From Oxalobacteraceae bacterium (lineage in GTDB: Bacteria; Pseudomonadota; Gammaproteobacteria; Burkholderiales; Burkholderiaceae_D), in NCBI GenBank assembly GCA_947446335.1, contig CANFGA010000058.1:1-10930 (forward strand): 10,930 bases of DNA, read 5' to 3'. This document shows, piece by piece, positions 1 to 7,605 of the stretch (the stretch's first letter is position 1; each line of letters begins with the position of its first letter). A program made the translations under genes and the position numbers. The notes below the pieces were generated by a model. It worked only from the letters and a program-made list of their open reading frames with translations. It made no database searches and was not told the origin of the DNA.

Positions 1-1
1 G

Positions 2-124
2 ACGCTGGAAGCGACTTGTTACGCCTTGATGCAACTGAGCAATGAAGAGTCACGCTTGCAGCCCTTGATTGCCGCGTTCGATGGCTTCGTGGCGCAGCAA
101 TTGCACGCACTACGGCGCGCTTGA
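2..124 (+). CDS. 3' end of an unidentified protein gene (partial)
   Basis: Reading frame 2 is open from the window edge and ends in TGA at 122-124, giving the last 40 residues of a protein that starts outside the window. The visible tail is helical in character (residues such as YALMQLSNEESRLQPLIAAF, ending HALRRA). It shows no motif I recognise, so no function is assigned. The end overlaps the end of the convergent DUF192 gene by about 15 bp. Such tight tail-to-tail packing is plausible in a compact bacterial chromosome, but it also means the frame could be chance, since it is short and unsupported by homology. Confidence 0.45.
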   Translation, partial: TLEATCYALMQLSNEESRLQPLIAAFDGFVAQQLHALRRA

Positions 125-484
125 TCGGCGCCTGGCGGCGAGCGCCGCAGCGATATCGAGTTGCACCGTGTCGCCAGGGGCAGGGTGCGCCAGTTCAGGC
201 AGGCACAGCCCCACTTGCAGCCCGAGCAACGCCGCATTGCCGGACTTGATCTCGAGGCAGGCGTGAGCCCGGGCCGCAGTCCAGCGCCAGGGCCGCAGGC
301 GTTCGACGATGCGCGTGATGTTGCCGGCGCGATCGATAAAAACGACATCGATCGGCCAGCGCATGAAGCAGGTGTGGATGCTGTCGCACGGCATGATCAG
401 CAAACCTTGGCGCGCGCCGAGCGAGCGTCTTCCCAGCAGGCCGATGGCGCGGCTCCAGAAGTGGCGTGCTATCGTTATCTGCAT
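110..484 (-). CDS. DUF192 family protein
   Basis: Small protein of 124 residues that matches the DUF192 pattern along its length. It has an R-x-x-GLLGR segment near residues 12-19, the family's central block SIHTCFMRWPIDVVFID near 35-51, and the CLEIKSGNAALLGLQVG block near 76-92. The biochemical role of DUF192 is not established. Many relatives carry a signal peptide, but none is visible here, so this copy is predicted cytoplasmic. The ATG at 484 lies one base after the TGA of the upstream chaC-like gene (TGA-G-ATG). No strong ribosome-binding site is seen, which suggests translation coupled to the gene before it. The C-terminal end is Ala/Arg-rich and overlaps the convergent gene fragment at the window start. 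Confidence 0.85.
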   Translation of the reverse strand: MQITIARHFWSRAIGLLGRRSLGARQGLLIMPCDSIHTCFMRWPIDVVFIDRAGNITRIVERLRPWRWTAARAHACLEIKSGNAALLGLQVGLCLPELAHPAPGDTVQLDIAAALAARRRSSAP

Positions 485-485
485 C

Positions 486-1052
486 TCAATCGATGATCTG
501 CGCCAGATGGCGTTCGATCTCGAACACGTGCACGTCGCTCTTGCCCAAGGCGCGCAGCGCCGCCGCCAGATCGTTCAGATAAGCGCGATTCGGGCCGCTC
601 GGCCCGGTTGATCTGGCGATGTGGCGCGCGATGTCGAGTTCGGATGCCTCGCCCAGGAAGGCGTCATTGTCTTGCGCCGCAATATAGACCAGCCCTTCGC
701 TGCTGCTGCCATCGTCAAAGGTGATGTTCGTTGCCAGTCTCAGATAGCCATTCTTTTCGCGCTGGTCGAGTTGTGCGAACACCGCTGGCGTGATCAGGTA
801 AGCCATGCCATCGCACAAGGCATCAGGCTGGGCCACGATGGTGGCGACCCGTCCTGGCGCTTGCACCGTGCCGCGATGGTCGCTCGATCCTTGCCAGAAG
901 CGACGCGCCCAGCCCCGGATGCTGGCCGGGCGGCGCTCGAGATAAGGAAAATCGGCCTTGAAGATCAGCGAGCCGTAACCGAACAGCCAGACGCTGTGAT
1001 GAGCATCGAAGCGATCCATCAATTTGTTGCTTGCTGTCGTGTCTTGCGTCAT
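486..1052 (-). CDS. ChaC-like gamma-glutamylcyclotransferase
   Basis: Protein of 188 residues of the ChaC/GGCT-like family, which cleaves gamma-glutamyl groups (in ChaC proteins, glutathione) to 5-oxoproline and acts in the cytosol. Visible motifs are the substrate-loop signature YGSLI at residues 26-30, the LDQREKNGY block with the presumed catalytic Glu at 99, and the family's late motif STGPSGPNRAYLNDL at 148-162. I chose the ATG at 1052 because an AGGA lies 9 bases upstream and the homology begins shortly after. A longer open frame to 1166 adds 38 low-quality residues that cross the likely promoter. The next gene, DUF192, starts one base after this stop, so the two probably form an operon. 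Confidence 0.87.
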   Translation of the reverse strand: MTQDTTASNKLMDRFDAHHSVWLFGYGSLIFKADFPYLERRPASIRGWARRFWQGSSDHRGTVQAPGRVATIVAQPDALCDGMAYLITPAVFAQLDQREKNGYLRLATNITFDDGSSSEGLVYIAAQDNDAFLGEASELDIARHIARSTGPSGPNRAYLNDLAAALRALGKSDVHVFEIERHLAQIID

Positions 1053-1088
1053 GCGGGCCGATCCTGGATTGATTGGGTATGAGCATGG

Positions 1089-1094
1089 ATTATA
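1089..1094 (-). promoter_or_regulatory. candidate -10 box of the chaC-DUF192 operon
   Basis: On the minus strand this reads TATAAT, a perfect sigma-70 -10 hexamer, about 37 bases before the chosen chaC start. That would give a leader of about 30 bases. No credible -35 hexamer is found at 15-18 bp spacing, because that stretch is GCGCGC-rich and is occupied by the dyad at 1104-1128. The promoter may therefore depend on an activator, or the match may be chance. Confidence 0.4.
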
Positions 1095-1103
1095 AATTGT
1101 GTG

Positions 1104-1128
1104 GCAGCGTTGCGCGCGAGAACGCTGC
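1104..1128. promoter_or_regulatory. 8-bp inverted repeat behind the chaC -10 box
   Basis: GCAGCGTT (1104-1111) and AACGCTGC (1121-1128) form a perfect inverted repeat around a 9-base spacer. It covers the place where the -35 box of the chaC promoter should be, so it could be a regulator's operator. It has no T-run on either side, which argues against an intrinsic terminator. Confidence 0.35.
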
Positions 1129-1237
1129 TGCGGCGGATCAACCTCGCGCTTGATCCTGCCAGGCAATCTGTCGGCATTTTTTACAGCCGCATGTCATCGT
1201 CTTCGCAGCGCGCCGTTGCTGTCTGCTGCGGCTTTTG

Positions 1238-1247
1238 CAACGCGTTG
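1238..1247. promoter_or_regulatory. 10-bp perfect palindrome upstream of rdrA
   Basis: CAACGCGTTG is a perfect palindrome about 120 bp before rdrA and 40 bp before the small leader ORF. It repeats the AACGC/GCGTT half-sites of the dyad at 1104-1128 in the opposite arrangement. It could be an operator for the defence operon. No convincing sigma-70 promoter for rdrA was found in 1095-1365, so its distance from a transcription start cannot be judged. Confidence 0.25.
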
Positions 1248-1285
1248 AATGTAAAGGGGGAAGCGTGCCATCGCCGTAGGTTGGC

Positions 1286-1369
1286 ATGGGTAATGCTTGG
1301 GATTGGCTGGATAAACGCACAGTCCGCCAGCCAGTCTGGTCCATTTCTTATGCAAGGAATAACCGATGA
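1286..1369 (+). CDS. possible 27-residue leader ORF overlapping rdrA
   Basis: ATG at 1286 opens a frame of 27 codons that ends in TGA at 1367-1369. The stop overlaps the rdrA start as ATGA (1366-1369), the usual geometry of translational coupling. A short TAGG lies about 5 bases before the ATG. The peptide begins MGNAWDWLDKRT and ends SYARNNR; it is Trp- and Arg-rich, with no membrane segment and no recognised family. Because rdrA has its own AAGGA ribosome-binding site inside this ORF, the small frame could be a regulatory leader peptide, a real small protein, or chance. About 30 bases upstream, an AAAGGGGGA stretch before GTG opens a frame that stops after four codons. Confidence 0.35.
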   Translation: MGNAWDWLDKRTVRQPVWSISYARNNR

Positions 1370-3855
1370 CCACGCCCAAGTTCTTTCCACGCCCGGAAGC
1401 GCATCCGATGAAGTGGGATGCGCTGATGTTGCCGCTCAAGCGTGCGGTGCGCGATCTGCTGGTTCGCATCGAAGGAGCGACTTCGACGCAACTTGCCGAA
1501 AGCGCGGTGATTTCCAATTGTTTTCTGGTCTACGGCCAGCGTGGTAGCGGCAAGACGACGGTATTGCTCAGTGCTAAGTACGCTTGCGATGATGCTCGCG
1601 CACGCAACAGGAGTTTCTTCGAAACCGAAAAAAAAATTGCAGAAGTCCGCGTCAACAGTATCCTGCCTGAAAGCCAGGATGTATGCCAACAGTCGTCGCT
1701 GCTTTTGCAGGATGTTCGTTATTGTATTAAACAGATCAATGGCGTCCTGTGGCTCGATGTGCTCGATCTGGAGCCTCTGTCGCCGCGCTCCAACTTGTTG
1801 ACGACCGTTCTGACGCGCGTGCGCAATGGTCTTTGCAATGCTGGCCCGGACAAGCCCTCGTTCGAATCGATGTCGATCCTTGAGAATGGCGTCAACAGCG
1901 CGTATCAGAAGTTCAGTGTGCTGATCACGGATGCGGCCATCATGTGGGAGGAGGTCAACGAATCTGATACTCGAGCGCAAGCCAACCGGCGCGTTGATGC
2001 AGCCGATAAATATGCAAGGTTCAAGGCGCAGTTTCTGGATGCACTGAAGACTCTTTCTGAAGAGTTGGGCCGGCGTGACGGCAATCGGGACGCCTGCTAT
2101 CGGATCATCTTGCCTATTGATAACATCGACCGCAGCACCGAACTCCTGCACAGTATCGTCAAACTGGCGCAGATGGTGTCCTGTCCCTATCTGTTGCTGC
2201 TGATGGCGGGCGACCGGCAGGACATAGATACCTTCCTGGAACGCGCTTACTGGAAGGAATTGATCCGCGTTGGCGAGGGCGGCGGCGGCGTTGGCAAGGC
2301 CGATATACACGGCGAAGATGAAACGCTGGTCATGGCCCGGCGCCAAGCGGCAGCAGCTTCCCACAAGCTGCTGCCGCCCGGCCATCGAATCGAGGTTCAA
2401 CTTGTCGATCCGATGCAGACGCTGGCATTCCTGCCCATGAACAGGAAGGGGCAGCCGAACAAGACAATCGGCCAATTGTTTGAAGAGATCGAAGTGACGA
2501 CAGCCCTCGCCGGACGAGAGAAAACTGAGGATGAGAGAATCTATTTTATCGATTTTTTTTATACCAAGAAATTCGTTGGCACCTTGATGAACGAGATCAT
2601 GGAAACAGACCAGGGATCTCATCTGCAATATCTGACGACCGCCGCCAAACTCTGTTTGCGTCTGCCCGCGCGGGGCGTGCTCGACCTTTGGCAGCTTGCT
2701 TATTGGATTCGCTATGGTGATCCGACTGACAAGCTCCATCGGGCCGAAAAGATCGCCAGGACCATGTTGCGAAACAGTATCGCCGAGAGCGGTATGCCCA
2801 GTCAGATGGGGCGGTATTTGCAGGAAAAATTTATCCAGCGCAACCCAGCCGGAGGTACCATACTCGATTTCTATAGTTGCTCTGAGATGCTGGTACCGAT
2901 TTGTTTAACCCATCTCTATTTTCAGTTTCGTTCGAAGCAAACACTCTTGATCAAAGGAAAAACCGACATAGAACGTGAACTGGTCAATCAGGAAGTAGTC
3001 CGATCTATACTTTTGGTTCGCCAAGCCAAAGTCATGGGCATGGATTTCATAATGAACAAAGGTAAAGGTAAAGAGGCCGAGTTAGAGAGGCTGCCGGACA
3101 TCGTCGTTGGCTGGTTGAACGTGCTGCACGAAGCAGTTATTTGGGGAGATGTAGAATCCGTTGTCGTCGGACGCAACCCGATGAGGTTGAATAGATCTAC
3201 CGTTAGACATGGTGAATATAACAGGCAGAAGCATGAAGATTGGCCAATGCCAATATGGGATACTTTGATTGAAAACGAGGTGTGTGAGCAATGCTGGGAT
3301 TTTTTCTTGCACCATCTCGACGAAGGCGGAACCTTGTTCAACCAAGCCGTCCGGAGCGGATATTTGCCGCGGTTGCTGCTCGTTTGCTGGGTTGCTTGCG
3401 CGCTCCAGACGTTTTCGTTGTTTGCAAAAAAAGAATACAGACTTGAGGAGGCGATCTTCAACACGGTGAAGGAGCTGATTCGTAACGAAAAGAATCCTGG
3501 ACAACTTTCCGGCGCCATCGACGAGGCTGAAAAAAAAGTATTGCTGTCCGGAGCCGAAATTTATGACAAGATATCAAGAAAAAAAGATTCCGATCTGAGG
3601 GGGGAACTTATTTGGCTAAAAGACGACAGGACGCTCCCGATCAGGGACTGGCTGGAGGAAGATTTGCCGTTGATGCTGCTGACCAATATCTATGTTCCGC
3701 TGGTTGGCGACTCGCAAGCCCGGGTTAATGCTGTTTTTGAGATTCTTTGCGATACGAATTTGGCGTACAACTGGCTAGCCGAGCACTATTATGCCGGTCA
3801 GCGGCCCGATGCCTGGAGCAACGTTGTCGATGCATCCAGCCGTCCAGGTCGCTGA
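1366..3855 (+). CDS. rdrA: RADAR system ATPase RdrA
   Basis: Protein of 829 residues, taken to be the ATPase subunit of the RADAR anti-phage system. Walker A is GQRGSGKTT at residues 57-65, and Walker B is the IILPIDNID strand at 247-255 with Asp252. A hydrophobic strand ending LLLMAGDR (277-284) follows and resembles a sensor strand. The rest, about 500 residues, is a long helical C-terminal part without motifs I can name. In studied RADAR systems RdrA forms a ring that works with the RdrB deaminase. The start is supported by AAGGA seven bases before ATG 1366. The family call rests mainly on the partner: rdrB follows after three bases (TGA-GTC-ATG). The second half is clearly AT-richer than rdrB and carries several A/T runs of 7-9. 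The alternative, a generic KAP- or STAND-like NTPase, is less likely next to an ADA-type partner. Confidence 0.88.
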   Translation: MTTPKFFPRPEAHPMKWDALMLPLKRAVRDLLVRIEGATSTQLAESAVISNCFLVYGQRGSGKTTVLLSAKYACDDARARNRSFFETEKKIAEVRVNSILPESQDVCQQSSLLLQDVRYCIKQINGVLWLDVLDLEPLSPRSNLLTTVLTRVRNGLCNAGPDKPSFESMSILENGVNSAYQKFSVLITDAAIMWEEVNESDTRAQANRRVDAADKYARFKAQFLDALKTLSEELGRRDGNRDACYRIILPIDNIDRSTELLHSIVKLAQMVSCPYLLLLMAGDRQDIDTFLERAYWKELIRVGEGGGGVGKADIHGEDETLVMARRQAAAASHKLLPPGHRIEVQLVDPMQTLAFLPMNRKGQPNKTIGQLFEEIEVTTALAGREKTEDERIYFIDFFYTKKFVGTLMNEIMETDQGSHLQYLTTAAKLCLRLPARGVLDLWQLAYWIRYGDPTDKLHRAEKIARTMLRNSIAESGMPSQMGRYLQEKFIQRNPAGGTILDFYSCSEMLVPICLTHLYFQFRSKQTLLIKGKTDIERELVNQEVVRSILLVRQAKVMGMDFIMNKGKGKEAELERLPDIVVGWLNVLHEAVIWGDVESVVVGRNPMRLNRSTVRHGEYNRQKHEDWPMPIWDTLIENEVCEQCWDFFLHHLDEGGTLFNQAVRSGYLPRLLLVCWVACALQTFSLFAKKEYRLEEAIFNTVKELIRNEKNPGQLSGAIDEAEKKVLLSGAEIYDKISRKKDSDLRGELIWLKDDRTLPIRDWLEEDLPLMLLTNIYVPLVGDSQARVNAVFEILCDTNLAYNWLAEHYYAGQRPDAWSNVVDASSRPGR

Positions 3856-3858
3856 GTC

Positions 3859-6642
3859 ATGCTCCCGTCCGACCCATCGCCGTCCGCTGCTCCGCCACCG
3901 CGCCGCGTGCCCGAGCCTTTCCTGCGCGCCGAGGTATCGGCCTTTCCGCTTGGTAGCGAAGAATCGTTTCGTGCCTGTCTGATCGCGCTGGACCCGCAAC
4001 TGGGCAGCAAGACCGGCTTGCTCTGGCGCGCGTGCGAGGACCATTTGGCGCCGCACACCGGTTGGTCGCTCGATCGTCTGGTCGCCGCGCGCGACCGGGG
4101 CTGGTTCGGGCCGGACTTGCGCGGCGGCGGCCAGCCGGTCGCCATGCTGGCCTACCTGCGCGCGCTGGCCCGCAGCCACTTGATTCCACGCGCCGGTGTC
4201 ACGGGAATAGAGGAAAGCACCGACCTCAGTGCGCTCGACGCGGCCGACCATTACCGCTGGCTGACGCTGACGTTGCCGGAAGACTTGCTGCTGGGTGCGC
4301 TCGGTGTCGAGCCTGCGCCGATGCGCGTCGATGTCGATCCGCCGTTGCTGGCGCGTCGCTTGCTGGATCTTGGTGTGGCTGAAATCCACCAGCATGTCGG
4401 CGGCTCGATGGACTTTCCGCTGCTATGGGCGTCGGCGCTGGCGGCGATCGTCAGCGCCGATGTCCCGGAGAATGCATTGGACAGCCCCGGAGCTCCTTTG
4501 TCCGGTGGCCAGCAGTTGGTGCGATGGCTGCTGGTCGCTGGCATCGCGCGTTGCGTGTTGGCAGAGCATCTGATCCGCAAAGGCGATGATCTGCGTGCCT
4601 TCGTGTACGATACCTTTCTCGATCCGAAGTCGAACTCGGCGTGCATCGTATGGACGCCACGCAGGCGCGCGACGCTCGCTGCCGTGTTCGATGCGCTGGC
4701 GAGCGCCGATGACAAGCATTTGCCCGCGATTGAAGCACTGCGCGATCTGTATTGCGACATGCATCCGACGGCGCTGACCTTCGTCGATGCGCCGTTGACC
4801 AGCGTGGACGACGCCTACGAGCGCTGCGATCCAATCGCCGTGCGGCTCGGCTTGCACGGCAGGAATGCTGGAGAACGCTGGCTGTTGCGCCACGCGTTCA
4901 CCTATCTCGATGTCGATGCGCGCCCATCTGGCTGTGTGTACGGCGAGGCGCAGCAGCAAGTCGACGGGTATTTCTCACTCATTTTCTGGCAAGTGGTGCG
5001 CATCCGCTGCCAGTACTATCGCACAGTGGTACAACGGCCGCTCACTGGCGGCTTGCAATGGTTCATCCGCTTCTATGAACGGATCGGAAAATTGATCAAA
5101 CCGCTGGATCCGATCCTGGCCCAGGTGTCTTTCAAGGTGGCCGGCGGCGGACACCGGATCCGGGCGCTGGAGATGCGCACCACGCTGGACGATACGCCAA
5201 TCGCTGTCGGCGAGTGGGTGCTGAGTTTTCTGCAATCGTGGCGCCGTGTTCTGGCAGAGACTTCCGGGGCGATGTTCGAGCCGGAAATGGGGCTCATTTT
5301 TCATTTCGTCAAGACGCGCGACGCCAATCGCAACTGGTCGAATGGTGTGCCGAAGGCATTTTGGTCAGAAACCTTGTCGGAGCCAGTCAAGCAATGCGAA
5401 GTCGATGTCGCGCGCGGTCGCTTCGTCGACTATTTTGACCAGCAATGCCGCAAGACGCGCGCGCTGAGCGAGCTGATCAAAGCAGTTCCTTCTTGTTTGT
5501 GGGTGATCCGCGGTCTCGACGTCGCCACTGACGAACTCGGGGTGCCGACCTGGGTCATGGCGCCGCTGTTTCGCCATCTGGTCGACACCTCGGCGCGCGC
5601 CTCCGGATTGGAGCAGGGCCTGGCGCCGCTGAGAGTGACCGCCCATGCCGGTGAAGATTTCAGGCACTTGTTGGAAGGCATGCGGCGCATCTACGAGCAA
5701 GTGTACTATGTTCTGGGCAGTGGACGCGGGCGCCTCGGTCATGCGATTGCGCTGGGTGTCGAACCCCGATCGTGGGCCGAGTCGGTCGGCTCGGTGCTGA
5801 TGCCGGCCGAAGAGCGCTTGTGGGATCTGGTCTGGGAGTGGCGCTTGTATGCGCGCTATCGGATCCAGGCCGAGTTCATTGCGTCTGCTCCGGCCGGGCG
5901 CGGCGAAGTGCTGCTCAACAAGGTGCGCGAATTGTCGGACTGGATCTATGGCAAACGCGGCTACCGGATCGAGGAACTGGCCGAAGCCCATCACGTGCTG
6001 CATCGTTTTCTGGTGCCGCCATATTCCAGCATCCCGGCCATCGATGGCGGCCATGATGTTTTCTTGCGCGCGGCGCGCAGCATCAAGTGGGGCAGTTACC
6101 AGGGCCGCGTCCATTTTCCGCGCCGGGTCGGCCAGATACTCGAAGCCTATCTGGAAGATGAAGCCACTTTCATAAGGGGGCAGCGCTTGATCGATGTGCC
6201 GGTGCGCGCAGACGAGGTGCAGGCGCTCGATGCAGTGCAACATGCGCTGCGGCGCGGGGTAGCACAGCGCGGCATCGTCATCGAGGTCAATCCGTCGAGC
6301 AATCTGTTGATCGGCGATTTGCTCGACCTGCGCAATCATCCCATCCTCAGGCTCAATCCCCCGCTTCCCGAGCCGGGCGCACCGCCGCCGGTAGCGATCG
6401 CGCTGGGCTCCGACGACCCGTTGACCTTCAGCACCGAATTGCTGCGCGAATACACCTTGCTGCACCAGGCGGCCTGCGCTGCGGGTTACCCGGAGCGCGT
6501 GGTGCACGAATGGCTGGAATCGATACGCCGCACCGGCATGGATGCACGCTTCACGCTGGCCTGGCAACCCAGCGCAAAGAAGAAGGTCGATATCTTGATC
6601 GATACCATGGGCCGCTACCTGCATCAGCGCGGCCAGTGCTAG
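3859..6642 (+). CDS. rdrB: RADAR system adenosine deaminase RdrB
   Basis: Protein of 927 residues with the complete adenosine deaminase signature spread over a very long chain. The zinc-binding HxH is in AEIHQHVGGS (His177, His179). HAGED follows with His596 and the proton-shuttle Glu599, then GRLGHA with His628. After the NPSSNL block (811-816) comes LGSDDPLTF with Asp852 and Asp853. Ordinary ADA enzymes are about 350 residues, so roughly 415 residues between HxH and HAGE, plus a long N-terminus, are extra and typical of RdrB. RdrB deaminates adenosine in RNA or nucleotides to inosine during phage infection and assembles into a large shell with RdrA. The start at ATG 3859 lacks a strong ribosome-binding site and is probably coupled to the rdrA stop. 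The protein begins with a Pro-rich segment. The gene end overlaps the convergent membrane gene by 4 bp. Confidence 0.92.
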   Translation: MLPSDPSPSAAPPPRRVPEPFLRAEVSAFPLGSEESFRACLIALDPQLGSKTGLLWRACEDHLAPHTGWSLDRLVAARDRGWFGPDLRGGGQPVAMLAYLRALARSHLIPRAGVTGIEESTDLSALDAADHYRWLTLTLPEDLLLGALGVEPAPMRVDVDPPLLARRLLDLGVAEIHQHVGGSMDFPLLWASALAAIVSADVPENALDSPGAPLSGGQQLVRWLLVAGIARCVLAEHLIRKGDDLRAFVYDTFLDPKSNSACIVWTPRRRATLAAVFDALASADDKHLPAIEALRDLYCDMHPTALTFVDAPLTSVDDAYERCDPIAVRLGLHGRNAGERWLLRHAFTYLDVDARPSGCVYGEAQQQVDGYFSLIFWQVVRIRCQYYRTVVQRPLTGGLQWFIRFYERIGKLIKPLDPILAQVSFKVAGGGHRIRALEMRTTLDDTPIAVGEWVLSFLQSWRRVLAETSGAMFEPEMGLIFHFVKTRDANRNWSNGVPKAFWSETLSEPVKQCEVDVARGRFVDYFDQQCRKTRALSELIKAVPSCLWVIRGLDVATDELGVPTWVMAPLFRHLVDTSARASGLEQGLAPLRVTAHAGEDFRHLLEGMRRIYEQVYYVLGSGRGRLGHAIALGVEPRSWAESVGSVLMPAEERLWDLVWEWRLYARYRIQAEFIASAPAGRGEVLLNKVRELSDWIYGKRGYRIEELAEAHHVLHRFLVPPYSSIPAIDGGHDVFLRAARSIKWGSYQGRVHFPRRVGQILEAYLEDEATFIRGQRLIDVPVRADEVQALDAVQHALRRGVAQRGIVIEVNPSSNLLIGDLLDLRNHPILRLNPPLPEPGAPPPVAIALGSDDPLTFSTELLREYTLLHQAACAAGYPERVVHEWLESIRRTGMDARFTLAWQPSAKKKVDILIDTMGRYLHQRGQC

Positions 6643-7547
6643 CCTGTTTTTTTTACCACCTTGATGGTCGTCGCGTTGGATGCGCCGCCACCCGGCGCAG
6701 GATTCAAGACATCGACTGTCAGTATTCCTTCCTGTTGGACATCCTGGGGCAGCAGCGTCGCTGTCAATGTGGTGTCATTGGCAAACAGCGTCGTTCGCTC
6801 CGCACCGTTGATGCGCAGGATCGATCGCTTGGTGAAACCGGCGCCGGAGATCCGGACATTCAGATTGGTCGTCGCTTGCGTCAGATACTGCTCTGCCACA
6901 TCGTTCAGAATCGGCACCGGCTGGCTCAGACTGTTTGCACGCTGCGCATCGCCGCCGTTCGGGTCGGTCCGAAACAGCGCATTGAAAACCTCGCTCAACT
7001 TGTCGATCGCTTGTCTCGAGAACAGACCGACCATGGCAGAGATCGCCACGATTCCATGCAGGTTCAGGCTGCCCACTTTCGCGTCGCCGTTCCCGTTCAC
7101 GGACAGCAAGCCGCCGCGCAAGAGCAGGTAGAAAATCAGGGACAGCGTCATCGCGATGAAGGGCTTCAGGATGTACCACCAGATCCAGCTTTTGACGAGC
7201 TCCCGATTGCCCACGTAATCGCTGAATGACATCGCAGTGTAAATGAAGCTGCCGAGCCCTCCGGCCAGCATGACGACCAGCATCAGGGTGACGTCCATCG
7301 TGACGCGGAAGCACCATGGACTCGCCATCAGGCAAACCTGACGTAGCTCGTTGCCTGGTGTTGCTTGTGTGAAGGATGAGGGCCACAGCGACAAGAAAAG
7401 GTAGCTCATCAATAGTATCAATACTAGCAGCGCCAGGCCCAATCTCCTTATCTGCGCTGCGCTCGCATATTCTTCATTTTTTTGCAGCGACGCATTCGAC
7501 GGGCCATTGGCCTGGTCGATTCGATGGTTGTCATCGCCCTGTAGCAT
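6639..7547 (-). CDS. four-helix membrane protein with C-terminal IPT/TIG-like domain
   Basis: Protein of 302 residues with an N-terminal soluble stretch of about 35 residues and four likely membrane helices near 36-55, 83-104, 124-145 and 163-178. The helices are joined by a WIWWYILKPF motif at 121-130 and followed by GLFSRQAIDKLSEVF (174-188). The tail from about 228 to 299 resembles an IPT/TIG immunoglobulin-like fold, with RISGAGF, later VDVLNPAPGGGASN, and a final TIKV strand. I do not know a function for this architecture. The start is firm: CAGGAG lies seven bases before ATG 7547. It follows the SGNH-like gene after 58 bp on the same strand, so they probably share a transcript. Its last codons include an A8 run, and its TAG overlaps the rdrB TAG inside GCTAGC. 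It is not a two-helix SLATT protein, the type known beside some RADAR operons. Confidence 0.8.
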   Translation of the reverse strand: MLQGDDNHRIDQANGPSNASLQKNEEYASAAQIRRLGLALLVLILLMSYLFLSLWPSSFTQATPGNELRQVCLMASPWCFRVTMDVTLMLVVMLAGGLGSFIYTAMSFSDYVGNRELVKSWIWWYILKPFIAMTLSLIFYLLLRGGLLSVNGNGDAKVGSLNLHGIVAISAMVGLFSRQAIDKLSEVFNALFRTDPNGGDAQRANSLSQPVPILNDVAEQYLTQATTNLNVRISGAGFTKRSILRINGAERTTLFANDTTLTATLLPQDVQQEGILTVDVLNPAPGGGASNATTIKVVKKTG

Positions 7548-7605
7548 GTTCTTGCTCCTGCGTTGTCATATTGACTCTGTTCTGGCGTCGTCAGAGAAGC
7601 CCAGC

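Noticed and set aside
1138..1197. 19-residue minus-strand frame with a CGCKKC motif
   Set aside because: It has only a weak GAAGA before the ATG, is very short, and lies in the regulatory region. The cysteine pattern alone is not enough.
1348..2739. 463-codon minus-strand frame inside rdrA
   Set aside because: It lies fully against rdrA, which carries Walker motifs in its own frame. The minus-strand protein shows no family motif and no good start signal.
5365..6624. 419-codon minus-strand frame inside rdrB
   Set aside because: It overlaps the conserved HAGED, GRLGHA and SDDP blocks of rdrB. High GC makes long antisense frames common.
6631..6654. Intrinsic terminator for rdrB before the T8 run at 6647-6654
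   Set aside because: The best stem is only three base pairs. The T8 run is better explained as Lys-Lys codons of the convergent membrane gene.
6510..7229. 239-codon plus-strand frame after rdrB that could be a third RADAR gene
   Set aside because: It overlaps the end of rdrB and the membrane gene, whose helices and TIG-like tail are clear on the minus strand. No motif or ribosome-binding site supports it.
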